Positions 26,601 to 33,107 of a stretch of DNA of 64,000 nt are shown in pieces. The stretch's first letter is position 1. Each line of letters begins with the position of its first letter. The stretch spans positions 5,827,001 to 5,891,000 of the forward strand of contig NC_092579.1 of the NCBI RefSeq assembly GCF_037975245.1, given 5' to 3'. Origin of the DNA: Apostichopus japonicus (lineage: Eukaryota > Echinodermata > Holothuroidea > Aspidochirotida > Stichopodidae). The position numbers were made by a program, and so were the translations under genes. The notes under the pieces were generated by a model. That model was not told the DNA's origin and did not search any database. It saw only the letters and a program-made list of their open reading frames with translations.

Positions 26601-29600
26601 TTGCTATGGAAACAAGAAGAAATGACCGACTCTATATACATATATATATGCATGTTATTTCGAACCTCGTGATGCGGTACTTTTAAGTTTGTAAACACGC
26701 TTTACGGATGCTAAATCACGTACTGAAGCATTTAATGGTGTCAAAATAGCCCAAAAGTTCGATATGAATAATTCGTGAGCTAATGATAAGGTCAATGCCA
26801 ACTTGCAAGGAAATACATTTAGGCAAGTAGAAGAACACTTTAAACACCTCTGTAGGACTCATCTTCAACTGTTGGTCAACTATCCTCTTGAAAAATAAAA
26901 GAGAATTCACTTCGCAGAAGCATAGGCCTACTCATTTGCATTGTGGGAATTGATTTCACATAGTTACGGACAAATCATACGACTCTTGTAATTTTCAGTG
27001 ACCTTGTTGTAGTTCGCTGTTTTGCAGAATATTTCAATTTGACAATTCCGAAAATATGATATTTACAGAGAAACAAAAGGACTGACATATCCTATTGGAT
27101 TCATGCACACTACTTCTGCGATATGGTTAAGCCTGTGCAGAATGTCTTTGTTCAAATTAAAACGCATCCACTAGTTCTTTCGTTGTTGCGTTGGTGCGTT
27201 CGTTCCTTCGTGCATTTAGCTATACACCCAATCCCAAGGGATCGGTTACAGAGTGGGAAGTCCTGGGTCAGGAAAGAGATAGGGTTCCTTTATAATGGAC
27301 TCTAGGAAGTATGGTTTAATTCTTCCCCTGCTAAATGTTATAATATCCCCCGATTGAACGTTTTCGCCCATCCACCCCCTCCCCTTCCCACTTCCAGCCT
27401 CCTTTGTGTTTCCTCTCAAATTGTTTCAGTGATGACAATATGGTGACGTCATAGAGTGACTACTATACTACGGAAGCCCTTACCTGCCGTTGAGCTTTGT
27501 AATAATCAGGATCAAACATGAGTGTTCCTCCGCTGGACAAATGACCGAGAGGAATGTAGGTGGTCTTTTCTTTAGCAGCTCTTTAAGAGAAGAAAAACAA
27601 ACAAACAAAAAAAACAATAAAAGAAAATAGAAATTAAAACAAAAAAAAAGAGATAGAATAGGAAAGAAGTAACATTCATGTTGTAAAATAATATTAAGAC
27701 TCATGCTTTTCTGTTTATTTTTAAAACAAATATAAAAACAAAAATGGCGAAGACGGTTTATAGCATAGGTATATAACTGACCTGTTCTTACTTTACATGT
27801 AAGAATTGTGGGATTTAGCACATTCATGTTACGTAAAGCATCTACGAAATGACATATATATCAGCGTGTTGACATGTGAACTGCAACACAACTACTTAGC
27901 AACTTTGATCATTTTGTCACGATAACACTTAATTGTTACTTGTAAACTACAGTATTATTATCTTTGTTGGCGTGTTGCCAAGGTTAGAGTCACACGTACA
28001 GCATCATAACAATTTAACATGTGTGTTTCATCAAGTTGTCTTGAATATGTTATAGTACGAATGCCCATTAGTGCCAAACAAAAAATATTGTTACTTCGTA
28101 ATTACGAATTGTTATTTTGTAGATGCGAATTAATAATTCGTAATTACGAATTAATAATTACGAATAAATGATTCGTAATAACGAAATAATAATTAGTTAT
28201 TACGAATTAATTAATCGAAATTACGAAATAATAATTCGTTATTACGAAATAATAATTCGTAATTACGATGTTAACATATATTTGTGTTCGGCAGTAATGG
28301 GCTTACGTGTTATTGTGTATTTGAGAAGTTGATGTCATAGTAACATAACATTATTTTTACCTTTAGTATATACCTTCAGTGCCACGGCAAATAATAGTAT
28401 TGCGTTGGGAAAATAGTGCATAATTGCACATCTGTGTGTCTGTCTGTCTATCTGTCTATCTGTCTGTCTGTCTGTTTGTCTGTCTGTTTGTCTGTACGTG
28501 TATCTTACATTTTATAATCAGACCAACAACTAGAGCTTTTCACTTACTTCAACAAACTCCAGAGACATAATTTCACACAGATTTTTACAATCCTGACTGC
28601 TCGACGAAATCTTTCCAAAGCAACTGCTCTCTGTGTCCAAGAAAATTTGCATAATAGTCACGTGTGTGAGGAGGTATATTGTCCCACTGTACACAAACTT
28701 TGAAGTATCACTTTCCTGTTAATTCTGGAAGTTTCTGAAATTTTTTTTAAGTTTCAAACCATAAGGGAGTTTAATAAACTGTATGGGAACAAACATAACT
28801 TTATTTTTCAAGGAACTTCATGATTTCCAGAAATTATGGGGAAAATACATATTTCTCAGCTATTATTTTGATTACTGATATTTTGTAGGTTGTTGTGCTA
28901 CAATTCTTCCACCACAATATGCATCTTAAAAGATCGTTGTAATCGCATCAATGAATTGGTAAAGTTCAAATGCATTTCTCGGAATTCCCAAATAAGTAAC
29001 AGTATGGTGATGTATGTCAATCTGGCTTAGCAGTGCATATTTATATGTTAATTTGATTTAGCTTCAGTAAGTTCAGATGAAGAAGAAATAGAAGAAATAG
29101 GTCAATTATATCTGATTTCTTGTTTCTGTAAAGGTTCAACCCCTCTTTTTTATCGGGGGGGGGGCATGAGGAGGGTAATAATTCTGGAATGGATGGAAAT
29201 AAAATAAGACACTGCATTTCAACCTGCGTTGAACATATAAATCTCATTGGCCTACTTGTTGTTTAAACATGTTGATCTCATTCATCTAAATGGCCCTTTA
29301 AAGGCACTGTACATTTGAATCCCTCTTTTTCATCATAATCACCTTCTGTTTCTGTTTTTCAATGACGAGCTGAAAGTCACGTGCCATAGACTCCCCTCGG
29401 CGGGTGTTTCTCCTCGACCGGTTATCCATTATCTGTTCGCCTATGACGTCATCACCCAAAGCGATAGACTGTCGTCTGCTTCGATAGAAAGGCACTGCGA
29501 GCGATGACCGCCTTTTTCTCGCCAATTCGCGGGGCGTAGCTTCGACGCCTTCATGCGTTAACAGAGAACCTCGTCTCAACGACTTCCGATGTTGATACGA

Positions 29601-30434
29601 TCTCATATCAGGTGAATCAAGATCGTCGCTCGTATCGAAATGCCCAGTTTGGACAGAATGTGCGATCATTTTTGATAAAATTACAGAATTTCGCCTGTCC
29701 TTTTTTGCCTTTAACTCTGCATCGTTTGAAAAGTTCGAGTACTTCTCCGATCTCCTTGTTTGCAAAGTACCTGTCTGAATGTTGCCTTCGCTATGAAATT
29801 TTCGTCTCGATTTTACGAGAACTGCCTCGGATTTGACAATTGTCTGTTTTTCATTTAGTTTTAGAGGTAATTGTTTGCCCGTAGTCAGAATGACAGTATT
29901 TTTTCCCTGTCTTTGTTCGAATCGTCTAAAACCTCGCGGATGATCAAGTACTTCCTTTTGATCTGTTACAGTGCAAAGTACACCGGTGGGAATTGTTAAT
30001 ATGCTCCCTTTAGCAATTTTGACCTTTCTGGCGTTCCTTATCTCCTTTATCCGTTTCTGCAGTTCTGATAGAGAATCCAGTGATGACGTATGAGATGCGA
30101 TTGAGATCGCATCAGAATTGTCTTCTTCTTCTTCTTCTTCTTCTTCTTCTTCTGTATCGCTGCCAGGTTGACCAGATATGCGCGCAATATTTGCTGACAT
30201 TTTGGTTGATTTTCGTGGTTGATCGCGAGAATGAAAAAACAGTCTATTTTCATTGGGAATATTTTGATGACGTTGAAATGAAGTAGAAGGCCGTCTTTTA
30301 TTAACGATAATCGAATATCGCCTTCGATGACCAGTCGTTTTATTTAACGGACTATCGTCAGTGGATGTATTTCCCATCTTGTCTTCAAAACGTTCCCAGC
30401 CGGGCATGTCATTTTCATCGCAGTTACCTTCCAT
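5239..30434 (-). CDS. CNBD2-like protein with two cyclic-nucleotide-binding folds (16-exon gene model)
   Basis: Sixteen exons with GT-AG borders and matching phases join into one 2748-nt frame (915 aa plus stop). Order: a disordered basic/acidic N-terminus (1-364); a helical segment RFRRAVRIVKICVKLCLW; a conserved LSSGGTLMFDPDYY stretch; cNMP-binding fold 1 with AIVRQGHPPTTFYFILYGT and phosphate-binding cassette FGELAILNNTRRASTV; then fold 2 (GDLLVKESVFSPWIYIIKSG ... KGDVFGLQDIVYSEQPNLSL). In cassette 1 the Glu of FGEL and the Arg before ASTV are the residues that hold the cyclic phosphate in this family, so cNMP binding is plausible. Cassette 2 lacks both and is probably structural. A mostly disordered insertion of about 190 residues interrupts fold 2. 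Vertebrate CNBD2 is a cAMP-binding protein needed for sperm development; a similar germline or ciliary role here is inference. The assignment rests on domain order and motif recognition, not on an alignment. Confidence 0.85.
5896..6030 (-). CDS. CNBD2-like exon 15 (degenerate cassette)
   Basis: Acceptor gatctttaaccag; donor GAG|GTTTGT, a weaker but valid site. Phase 0 both ends, 45 residues. GLQDIVYSEQPNLSLVSNGA replaces the FGELAL...R.A pattern: no Glu and no Arg at the phosphate-contact positions, so ligand binding is unlikely. ECVMIRKQFYLDEA follows, the end of the fold. Confidence 0.85.
6978..7025. repeat. (TA)n microsatellite
   Basis: About 24 TA units followed by (TG)n, inside the intron between exons 14 and 15 of the CNBD2-like gene. 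Confidence 0.95.
7846..7920 (-). CDS. CNBD2-like exon 14
   Basis: Acceptor tcataccaccag; donor TTT|GTGAGT. Phase 0 both ends. Twenty-five residues with ALFVVVQILEKGDVF, the strand entering the second, degenerate phosphate cassette. Confidence 0.85.
9357..9728. repeat. Large inverted repeat round an AAAAG microsatellite
   Basis: The arms at 9387-9523 and 9599-9728 are reverse complements with only a few mismatches. Landmarks are ggatccaccgctagg and its complement, and the sequence ending tacaccaagagaaa next to the repeat. The left arm has a 9-bp tandem duplication (tgaaggcgc) that the right arm lacks. Between the arms are about 15 AAAAG units (9520-9600). Outside the left arm, 9357-9376 is a direct copy of the first 20 bases of the right arm, so a rearrangement has occurred. 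It lies in the intron between CNBD2-like exons 13 and 14. Confidence 0.9.
9945..10216 (+). pseudogene. Fossil hAT transposase C-terminal (dimerisation) region
   Basis: Two overlapping frames give one recognisable hAT C-terminus. The first reads TFGASPTVCESSFSTL, the E-SFS-L motif of the hAT dimerisation domain. After a frameshift near 10030-10040 the second reads LTPYIRSMLQQGLGNLSILS, then FERDFTLRITHNEFMRIF and a basic KKKSRRRLFF end. hAT transposases cut and paste DNA; this copy is frameshifted and lacks the N-terminal BED and catalytic parts, so it is dead. A terminal-repeat-like ctggctacgggcctg at about 10361-10375 may be the element's right end. Confidence 0.7.
10472..10962. repeat. (TTTTC)n pentanucleotide array, about 490 bp
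   Basis: Nearly 100 perfect units with one interruption near 10941. It is the complement of the AAAAG motif 0.9 kb to the left, giving a pyrimidine-only strand. The Lys/Arg-rich 167-codon open frame on the minus strand is produced by the repeat and is not a gene. Confidence 0.97.
11212..11294 (-). CDS. CNBD2-like exon 13
   Basis: Acceptor tatctctttttcag; donor GGG|GTAAAA. Phase 1 in, 0 out. Encodes an acidic patch (EEEDEEDTE) then TFVEQRRTFHSDLDKLEG, the last part of the insertion. Confidence 0.75.
11573..11618. repeat. (TA)n microsatellite
   Basis: About 23 TA units within the intron between CNBD2-like exons 13 and 14. Confidence 0.95.
12143..12239 (-). CDS. CNBD2-like exon 12
   Basis: Acceptor (a long T run)ag; donor ATTG|GTAAGT. 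Phase 0 in, 1 out. Thirty-two residues, polar (SVTKRQTTTEGNPTQEKSVN), continuing the insertion. Confidence 0.75.
12709..12995 (-). CDS. CNBD2-like exon 11 (disordered insertion)
   Basis: Acceptor atcctttcacag; donor AAG|GTATAC. Phase 1 in, 0 out; 95 residues plus the split Val. Ser/Arg-rich, no fold predicted by eye, with RRGSTIPS and KREDISTESRR. This is the largest piece of the insertion that separates the two halves of cNMP fold 2. Confidence 0.8.
13776..13881 (-). CDS. CNBD2-like exon 10
   Basis: Acceptor tccatgacaacag; donor TTAG|GTAAGG. Phase 0 in, 1 out. Reads GSCSVLANLK followed by the very basic RRSVSKPLRKTKKTAAQQ, which starts the long insertion in fold 2. A longer frame on the opposite strand is its antisense shadow. 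Confidence 0.8.
14408..14463. repeat. (GAAC)n/(GAAT)n tetranucleotide repeat
   Basis: Seven GAAC-type units pass into GAAT-type units, with further scattered gaat units to 14480. It sits in the large intron between CNBD2-like exons 9 and 10. Confidence 0.9.
16292..16668. mobile_element. Non-autonomous hAT-type element, GGCGGAGC family copy 1
   Basis: Ends CAGTGGCGGAGCTAGG and GACGCTCCGCCACTA are inverted. Flanks tgtagctt (16284-16291) and tgtagcat (16669-16676) match at 6 of 8 positions, consistent with an aged 8-bp target duplication. The 377-bp body contains G runs and the shared core module described in the findings; no ORF. About 88% similar by eye to the copy at 41617-42021. Confidence 0.85.
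17320..17810. repeat. Three tandem units with a shared GGCGCTCCGC core
   Basis: Copies of an approximately 190-250 bp unit begin near 17325, 17515 and 17760. Each starts with gctcc(g/t)(c/t)gccaac(c/t)gatg(a/g)tgg and continues with gatagtgacgtataa or a variant, then caccat. The last copy runs into the sequence found inverted at 41335-41450. Confidence 0.7.
18130..18450. repeat. Degenerate GATGATGTGGG-type minisatellite
   Basis: Purine/T-rich units of about 11-22 bp on the theme gatg(a/g)tgtggggat(a/g)atgt, each different, ending in a G13 run near 18449. It yields a long Tyr/His/Ile/Pro-rich open frame on the minus strand that is not a gene. Confidence 0.8.
18627..18687 (-). CDS. CNBD2-like exon 9
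   Basis: Acceptor ccttcctcag; donor TCG|GTAAGT. Phase 2 in, 0 out. Encodes AGDLLVKESVFSPWIYIIKS, the first strands of fold 2. Its sequence matches the strand pattern of exon 5 but the QG motif is missing. Confidence 0.85.
19840..19991 (-). CDS. CNBD2-like exon 8
   Basis: Acceptor ctcattatttag; donor AA|GTGAGA. Phase 0 in, 2 out. Fifty residues: DYEDIFM closes fold 1, then FFTSLRFLKHWPINVFQNHP opens fold 2 with the LRFLK...WP helix pattern seen when cNMP folds occur in tandem. Confidence 0.9.
20113..20455. mobile_element. Possible hAT-type element
   Basis: CAGGGGCGGCTGAGC at the left and CCCCTCAGCCACTGCC at the right form an imperfect inverted pair about 340 bp apart, in the intron between CNBD2-like exons 7 and 8. 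No clean 8-bp duplication seen, so the limits are approximate. Confidence 0.4.
21431..21514 (-). CDS. CNBD2-like exon 7 (phosphate-binding cassette)
   Basis: Acceptor cgttttag; donor CAA|GTGAGT. Phase 0 both ends, 28 residues. ELAILNNTRRASTV completes the canonical cassette with its cyclic-phosphate Glu and Arg; LTEDDTQLLCISVQ forms the following strands. Confidence 0.9.
22720..22802 (-). CDS. CNBD2-like exon 6
   Basis: Acceptor ttcttctag; donor GGA|GTAAGT. Phase 1 in, 0 out. Encodes 27 residues ending VAYLNRGDSFG, the strand leading into the phosphate-binding cassette, which continues in exon 7. A second acceptor 9 nt downstream (gtggtag) would drop three residues and keep the frame. Confidence 0.85.
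23160..24070 (-). repeat. Three tandem, diverged copies of a U2-related repeat
   Basis: Copies start near 23160, 23521 and 23796 (about 270 bp apart, the first enlarged by a minisatellite). Each contains a caac(t/a)(t/a)(t/a)atcca block followed by catcgagactgtaa or a variant. Copies 2 and 3 end in decayed forms of the U2-like head (aatctaagttaaatggccc near 23772, and aggccgagaccgatt near 24050). The family's cleanest member is at 39760-39926. It lies in the intron between CNBD2-like exons 5 and 6. Confidence 0.65.
23262..23475. repeat. 20-bp minisatellite, GCATGCATGTGATCAAGGCG
   Basis: About 10.5 copies of a 20-bp unit with point variation (gatcaagg, gaccaagg, gattaagg) and one 21-bp unit. 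The unit resembles the (g/c)gtgtgatcatgaca segment at the same place in the neighbouring U2-related repeat copies, so it probably arose by local expansion inside one copy. Confidence 0.9.
24419..24585. repeat. Interrupted TATATG/ATATAC-rich tract
   Basis: Imperfect (TATG)n passing into (TA)n with regular interruptions, just downstream of CNBD2-like exon 5 in its intron. Confidence 0.8.
24607..24680 (-). CDS. CNBD2-like exon 5
   Basis: Acceptor tattccacag; donor T|GTAAGT. Phase 2 in, 1 out. The correct frame reads FGPGRAIVRQGHPPTTFY then FILYGT, the classic beta-strand opening of a cNMP-binding domain (consensus G..I..QG.....YFI..G). The longer open frame across the same DNA is out of register with its neighbours. 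Confidence 0.9.
25175..25263 (-). CDS. CNBD2-like exon 4
   Basis: Acceptor ctttccacag; donor GA|GTGAGC. Phase 0 in, 2 out. Encodes VQIALRNIRAFATYPIRMQ and VKLCRVGWLE, the N-terminal helices of cNMP fold 1. An internal GTAAAA site could serve as a donor but would break the downstream frame. Confidence 0.85.
27484..27580 (-). CDS. CNBD2-like exon 3
   Basis: Acceptor cttaaag; donor CAG|GTAAGG. Phase 2 in, 0 out. Encodes 32 residues with YIPLGHLSSGGTLMFDPDYY, a linker before cNMP fold 1. The first base completes a Lys codon with the two bases of the previous exon. Confidence 0.85.
28056..28305. mobile_element. Palindromic foldback element
   Basis: Inverted ends gcccattagtgccaaaca (28063-28080) and tgtgttcggcagtaatgggc (28283-28302) frame about 200 bp made almost entirely of the self-complementary words ttcgtaattacgaa and ttcgttattacgaaa in alternating order. 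It has no coding capacity. The whole unit could fold into a cruciform or hairpin. It lies in the intron between CNBD2-like exons 2 and 3. Confidence 0.8.
28433..28497. repeat. (TGTC)n tetranucleotide repeat
   Basis: About 16 units of TGTC with TATC and TTTG variants, 50 bp from the donor of CNBD2-like exon 2. Confidence 0.9.
28548..28630 (-). CDS. CNBD2-like exon 2
   Basis: Acceptor gacacag; donor AA|GTAAGT. Phase 0 in, phase 2 out. Encodes 27 residues, the amphipathic basic helix RFRRAVRIVKICVKLCLW that precedes the first cyclic-nucleotide fold. Confidence 0.85.
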
Positions 30435-30461
30435 AATTAGGTGTTTAATAATCCCTACTTT
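29343..30461 (-). CDS. CNBD2-like exon 1 of the coding set (start codon exon)
   Basis: The acceptor ttatttcacctcttctcag precedes 27 nt of 5' UTR, then ATG at 30434. It encodes 364 low-complexity residues: Arg/Ser-rich blocks (GHRRRYSIIVNKRRPSTSFQ), a ten-Glu run encoded by a TTC/GAA microsatellite at 30120-30151, and a final helix ending EKQKQK. The donor is AG|GTGATT, phase 0. If it is not used, the frame stops 15 codons later at 29298, which would give a short protein without any cNMP domain. Basic RRxS sites (RRYS, RRGS, RRKS) resemble PKA consensus sites. A 5' non-coding exon must lie upstream and was not located. Confidence 0.75.
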
Positions 30462-31229
30462 CTGAGAAGAGGTGAAATAACAAAAAAATGACATGGTGAA
30501 AATGTAGTGAGCTAAAATAAGTAAAGAATATTAATTGAATAAATCACTTACATCATTCTGACAAATATCCTATTGTTAAAAAATTCAGATTTCCCCACTG
30601 ATTTCGTTGGATCTTGCCTGATGTAGTCAAGCTACTTAAATGGATAGATCAGGTGAAAAATATATTTTTGGCTAATCAGAGAGGCATATTCTATGAATCT
30701 TTTTTATTATATTTTTAATTTTACATTCAATTCCTGCCCAGCGTCGTCGAGATAACAGCATTAGAAGTTGAAACGTTTTCTACCAAACGTGAATATGAAT
30801 GATACCGTAGGAATCTCATAGAAGCACATTCACAATTTTTCATGTTTTCTTCAAAGTTTAGGATTGCGTGGGGGGGGGGGGTGCTAGAGCCAAAACTGAT
30901 CTCATTAAGACATCGCATTATCAGTTAACCATAACATGCCTTGATCCGGGCGCATTTACACTTAGCTCTGATCCTCCCTGTGCACGGCGAGTGCTTAAGC
31001 GGAAGCGGCTTCCAGACGTATTGCGAAAGAGCAGCTCACGAGCATGCGCACTAAATGTATAAAACTTGTCTGATCTTCGACGAACGTAAACACAAACACA
31101 TGTGTAGGTTGTGTTATCATAATAAAGAATGTCGTTGTGTAGTGTATACAATCGAATCAGCACATCACATGTACTGCGAGAGAGAAAGCTAGGCCTTGCC
31201 TAAGAATTCTACATCTTGACTCCAACATT

Positions 31230-31445
31230 AAGATCTCGGGTCACCGTTGATCCTAGAGCATTTACACTACAAAGCCTGATCTCTTGCTCGGGATATGATC
31301 CTCCCCCCCCCCCCTCCTTGCCAAGAACAAAATCGGAGTATCGGATCCGGATCTGATCTGCATTTACAATTCAACCCTTGATCTTGAGCAGAGGATCTGA
31401 TCCTGAGCAGGGGATCAGATCCGACTCAAGTGTAAAAGCAATCTT
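31230..31445. repeat. GATC-rich block with GCATTTACA ends
   Basis: Eleven GATC words occur in about 190 bp, several in alternating gatcc/gatct form, between agcatttacactac (31257) and aagtgtaaaagc (31429). A related fragment with ccttgatccgggcgcatttacac is at 30940-30965. Probably a small inverted-end element. Confidence 0.5.
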
Positions 31446-32267
31446 AGGCTGATTTTAGTCGACTATTTGTGTTCTAATCGCAAAGTTCAATGTTGTGATT
31501 ATTTAGCAAATGAATGAAAAAAAGCCAGATTACCTTTCTTCAATGGAACTTTGTAGAATTCTTTCAAGACTTTGTATACAAGATATCGTATTTCGTTATA
31601 GGTATAGTTATCACATATAGGCATAATTCGGATTTGAAACTATAGTAAAATGTCCGCCAAAAGCGAAATGCAGATTTAACTCTTAAAACTTAAACATCCT
31701 GCATGCTATGAATGTACGATCGTGTTGCGTCGCAAATGTTAGTAGTTTATAACTATAGCAGTTAACACATTTCATATACAAAGAGGTGGATTTTTTTCTT
31801 TGAGACGAAAATGTCAAGAAAATGTGATCAGTTATTTATGTTTCATAATTAACCTCATTTATTAGATCGCTTCAGATGATTATGTCAATGATTGGCTTAC
31901 ATACTTTATCAATTTAACACTTTAAAGTAAACTTCTCGTGAAATATTTACGATGATATAAAGAAGGTCGTTTTGACAATTATGTTTGGCAAAACTCTATA
32001 TTTACGTGAATATAAAAATAAATACTTACGGACACGTGTAGCAGGAAAATTAGGTTAAACAACAGAAAACATGAAATGCTGGGCTAATATACATGACAAT
32101 GATGGACCATTCCCGATAAAAAGAGGTTTGGATAAAACAAAACAAAATACTAGATATCAATGTTATTCGTCTATCTTGACTTAATGTCAGTTATTTTGCG
32201 GGCGAAAAAGAAACACAGAGATTATTGATTTCCCTTTATCATTTGCGATTGTTTTGTGACCAAATTA

Positions 32268-32416
<149 letters not shown>

Positions 32417-32763
32417 CTATATGATGAAAACTTTATAGAATACACCCAAATCAGTCCAAAAGCTGCTTGAATCTTCTTTTCACAAATTTTCTATGAATGT
32501 ACATACATTTTTTAGGACTTCTTACACCAAGATATCTTTGTAAGTTTTAAAGCCGTCAGTCTTACAGTTAACACATACTAATGGTGTTTGTGAGCAGGAG
32601 GTTAAAAGGCGCTGTAAAAGTACGTCATGATGTTTATGAGAGATGCATACATTTTCTGGTATATAGGTAAAAGTTTATGTTGAGATTCCTTTAATATACA
32701 CAAATATTATGCCAATCAGGTATTAATTTACATTATGGATACATTGTTCTTAGAAGATGAATG

Positions 32764-33107
32764 CAGTGGCGTATAGAAACGGTTTACATAGGCCTCGCCT
32801 TAAAAGCAGAGCTGGGGACATGCAACGTTACTTCATCTAACAATACATAATTGCACTTGACACAAGGCAAAACAAATTCACAGTATTGAAAAATAAACAG
32901 GCAACCATGATAATTCTGGTATTGAACTCAACCAGGCTAACAAGACTAAGCATATTGTTACTCATTCAACTAATCATGAAAGAAAGCATATCTGCAGTTT
33001 GTTGTCCTATTTGGCTCAAACTTTCGAAATTAAACCCTTGTAAGCCCCTGGGCATTTGGGCGGCCTGGTTCAATGAACCGCCTGATTATCATTTTGCTAC
33101 GCCTCTG
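32764..33107. mobile_element. Possible hAT-type element
   Basis: Starts CAGTGGCGTATAG and ends TGCTACGCCTCTG, an imperfect inverted pair of the hAT type about 344 bp apart. I find no clear 8-bp duplication at the flanks, so the limits are uncertain. Confidence 0.4.

Noticed and set aside
29298-30494. Tail exon of the DUF4239-like gene
   Set aside because: Phases would allow it to follow a cryptic donor in the last DUF4239-like exon. But the exon has its own start codon, its donor joins in frame to the CNBD2-like exons, and the DUF4239-like protein already ends where the family usually ends.
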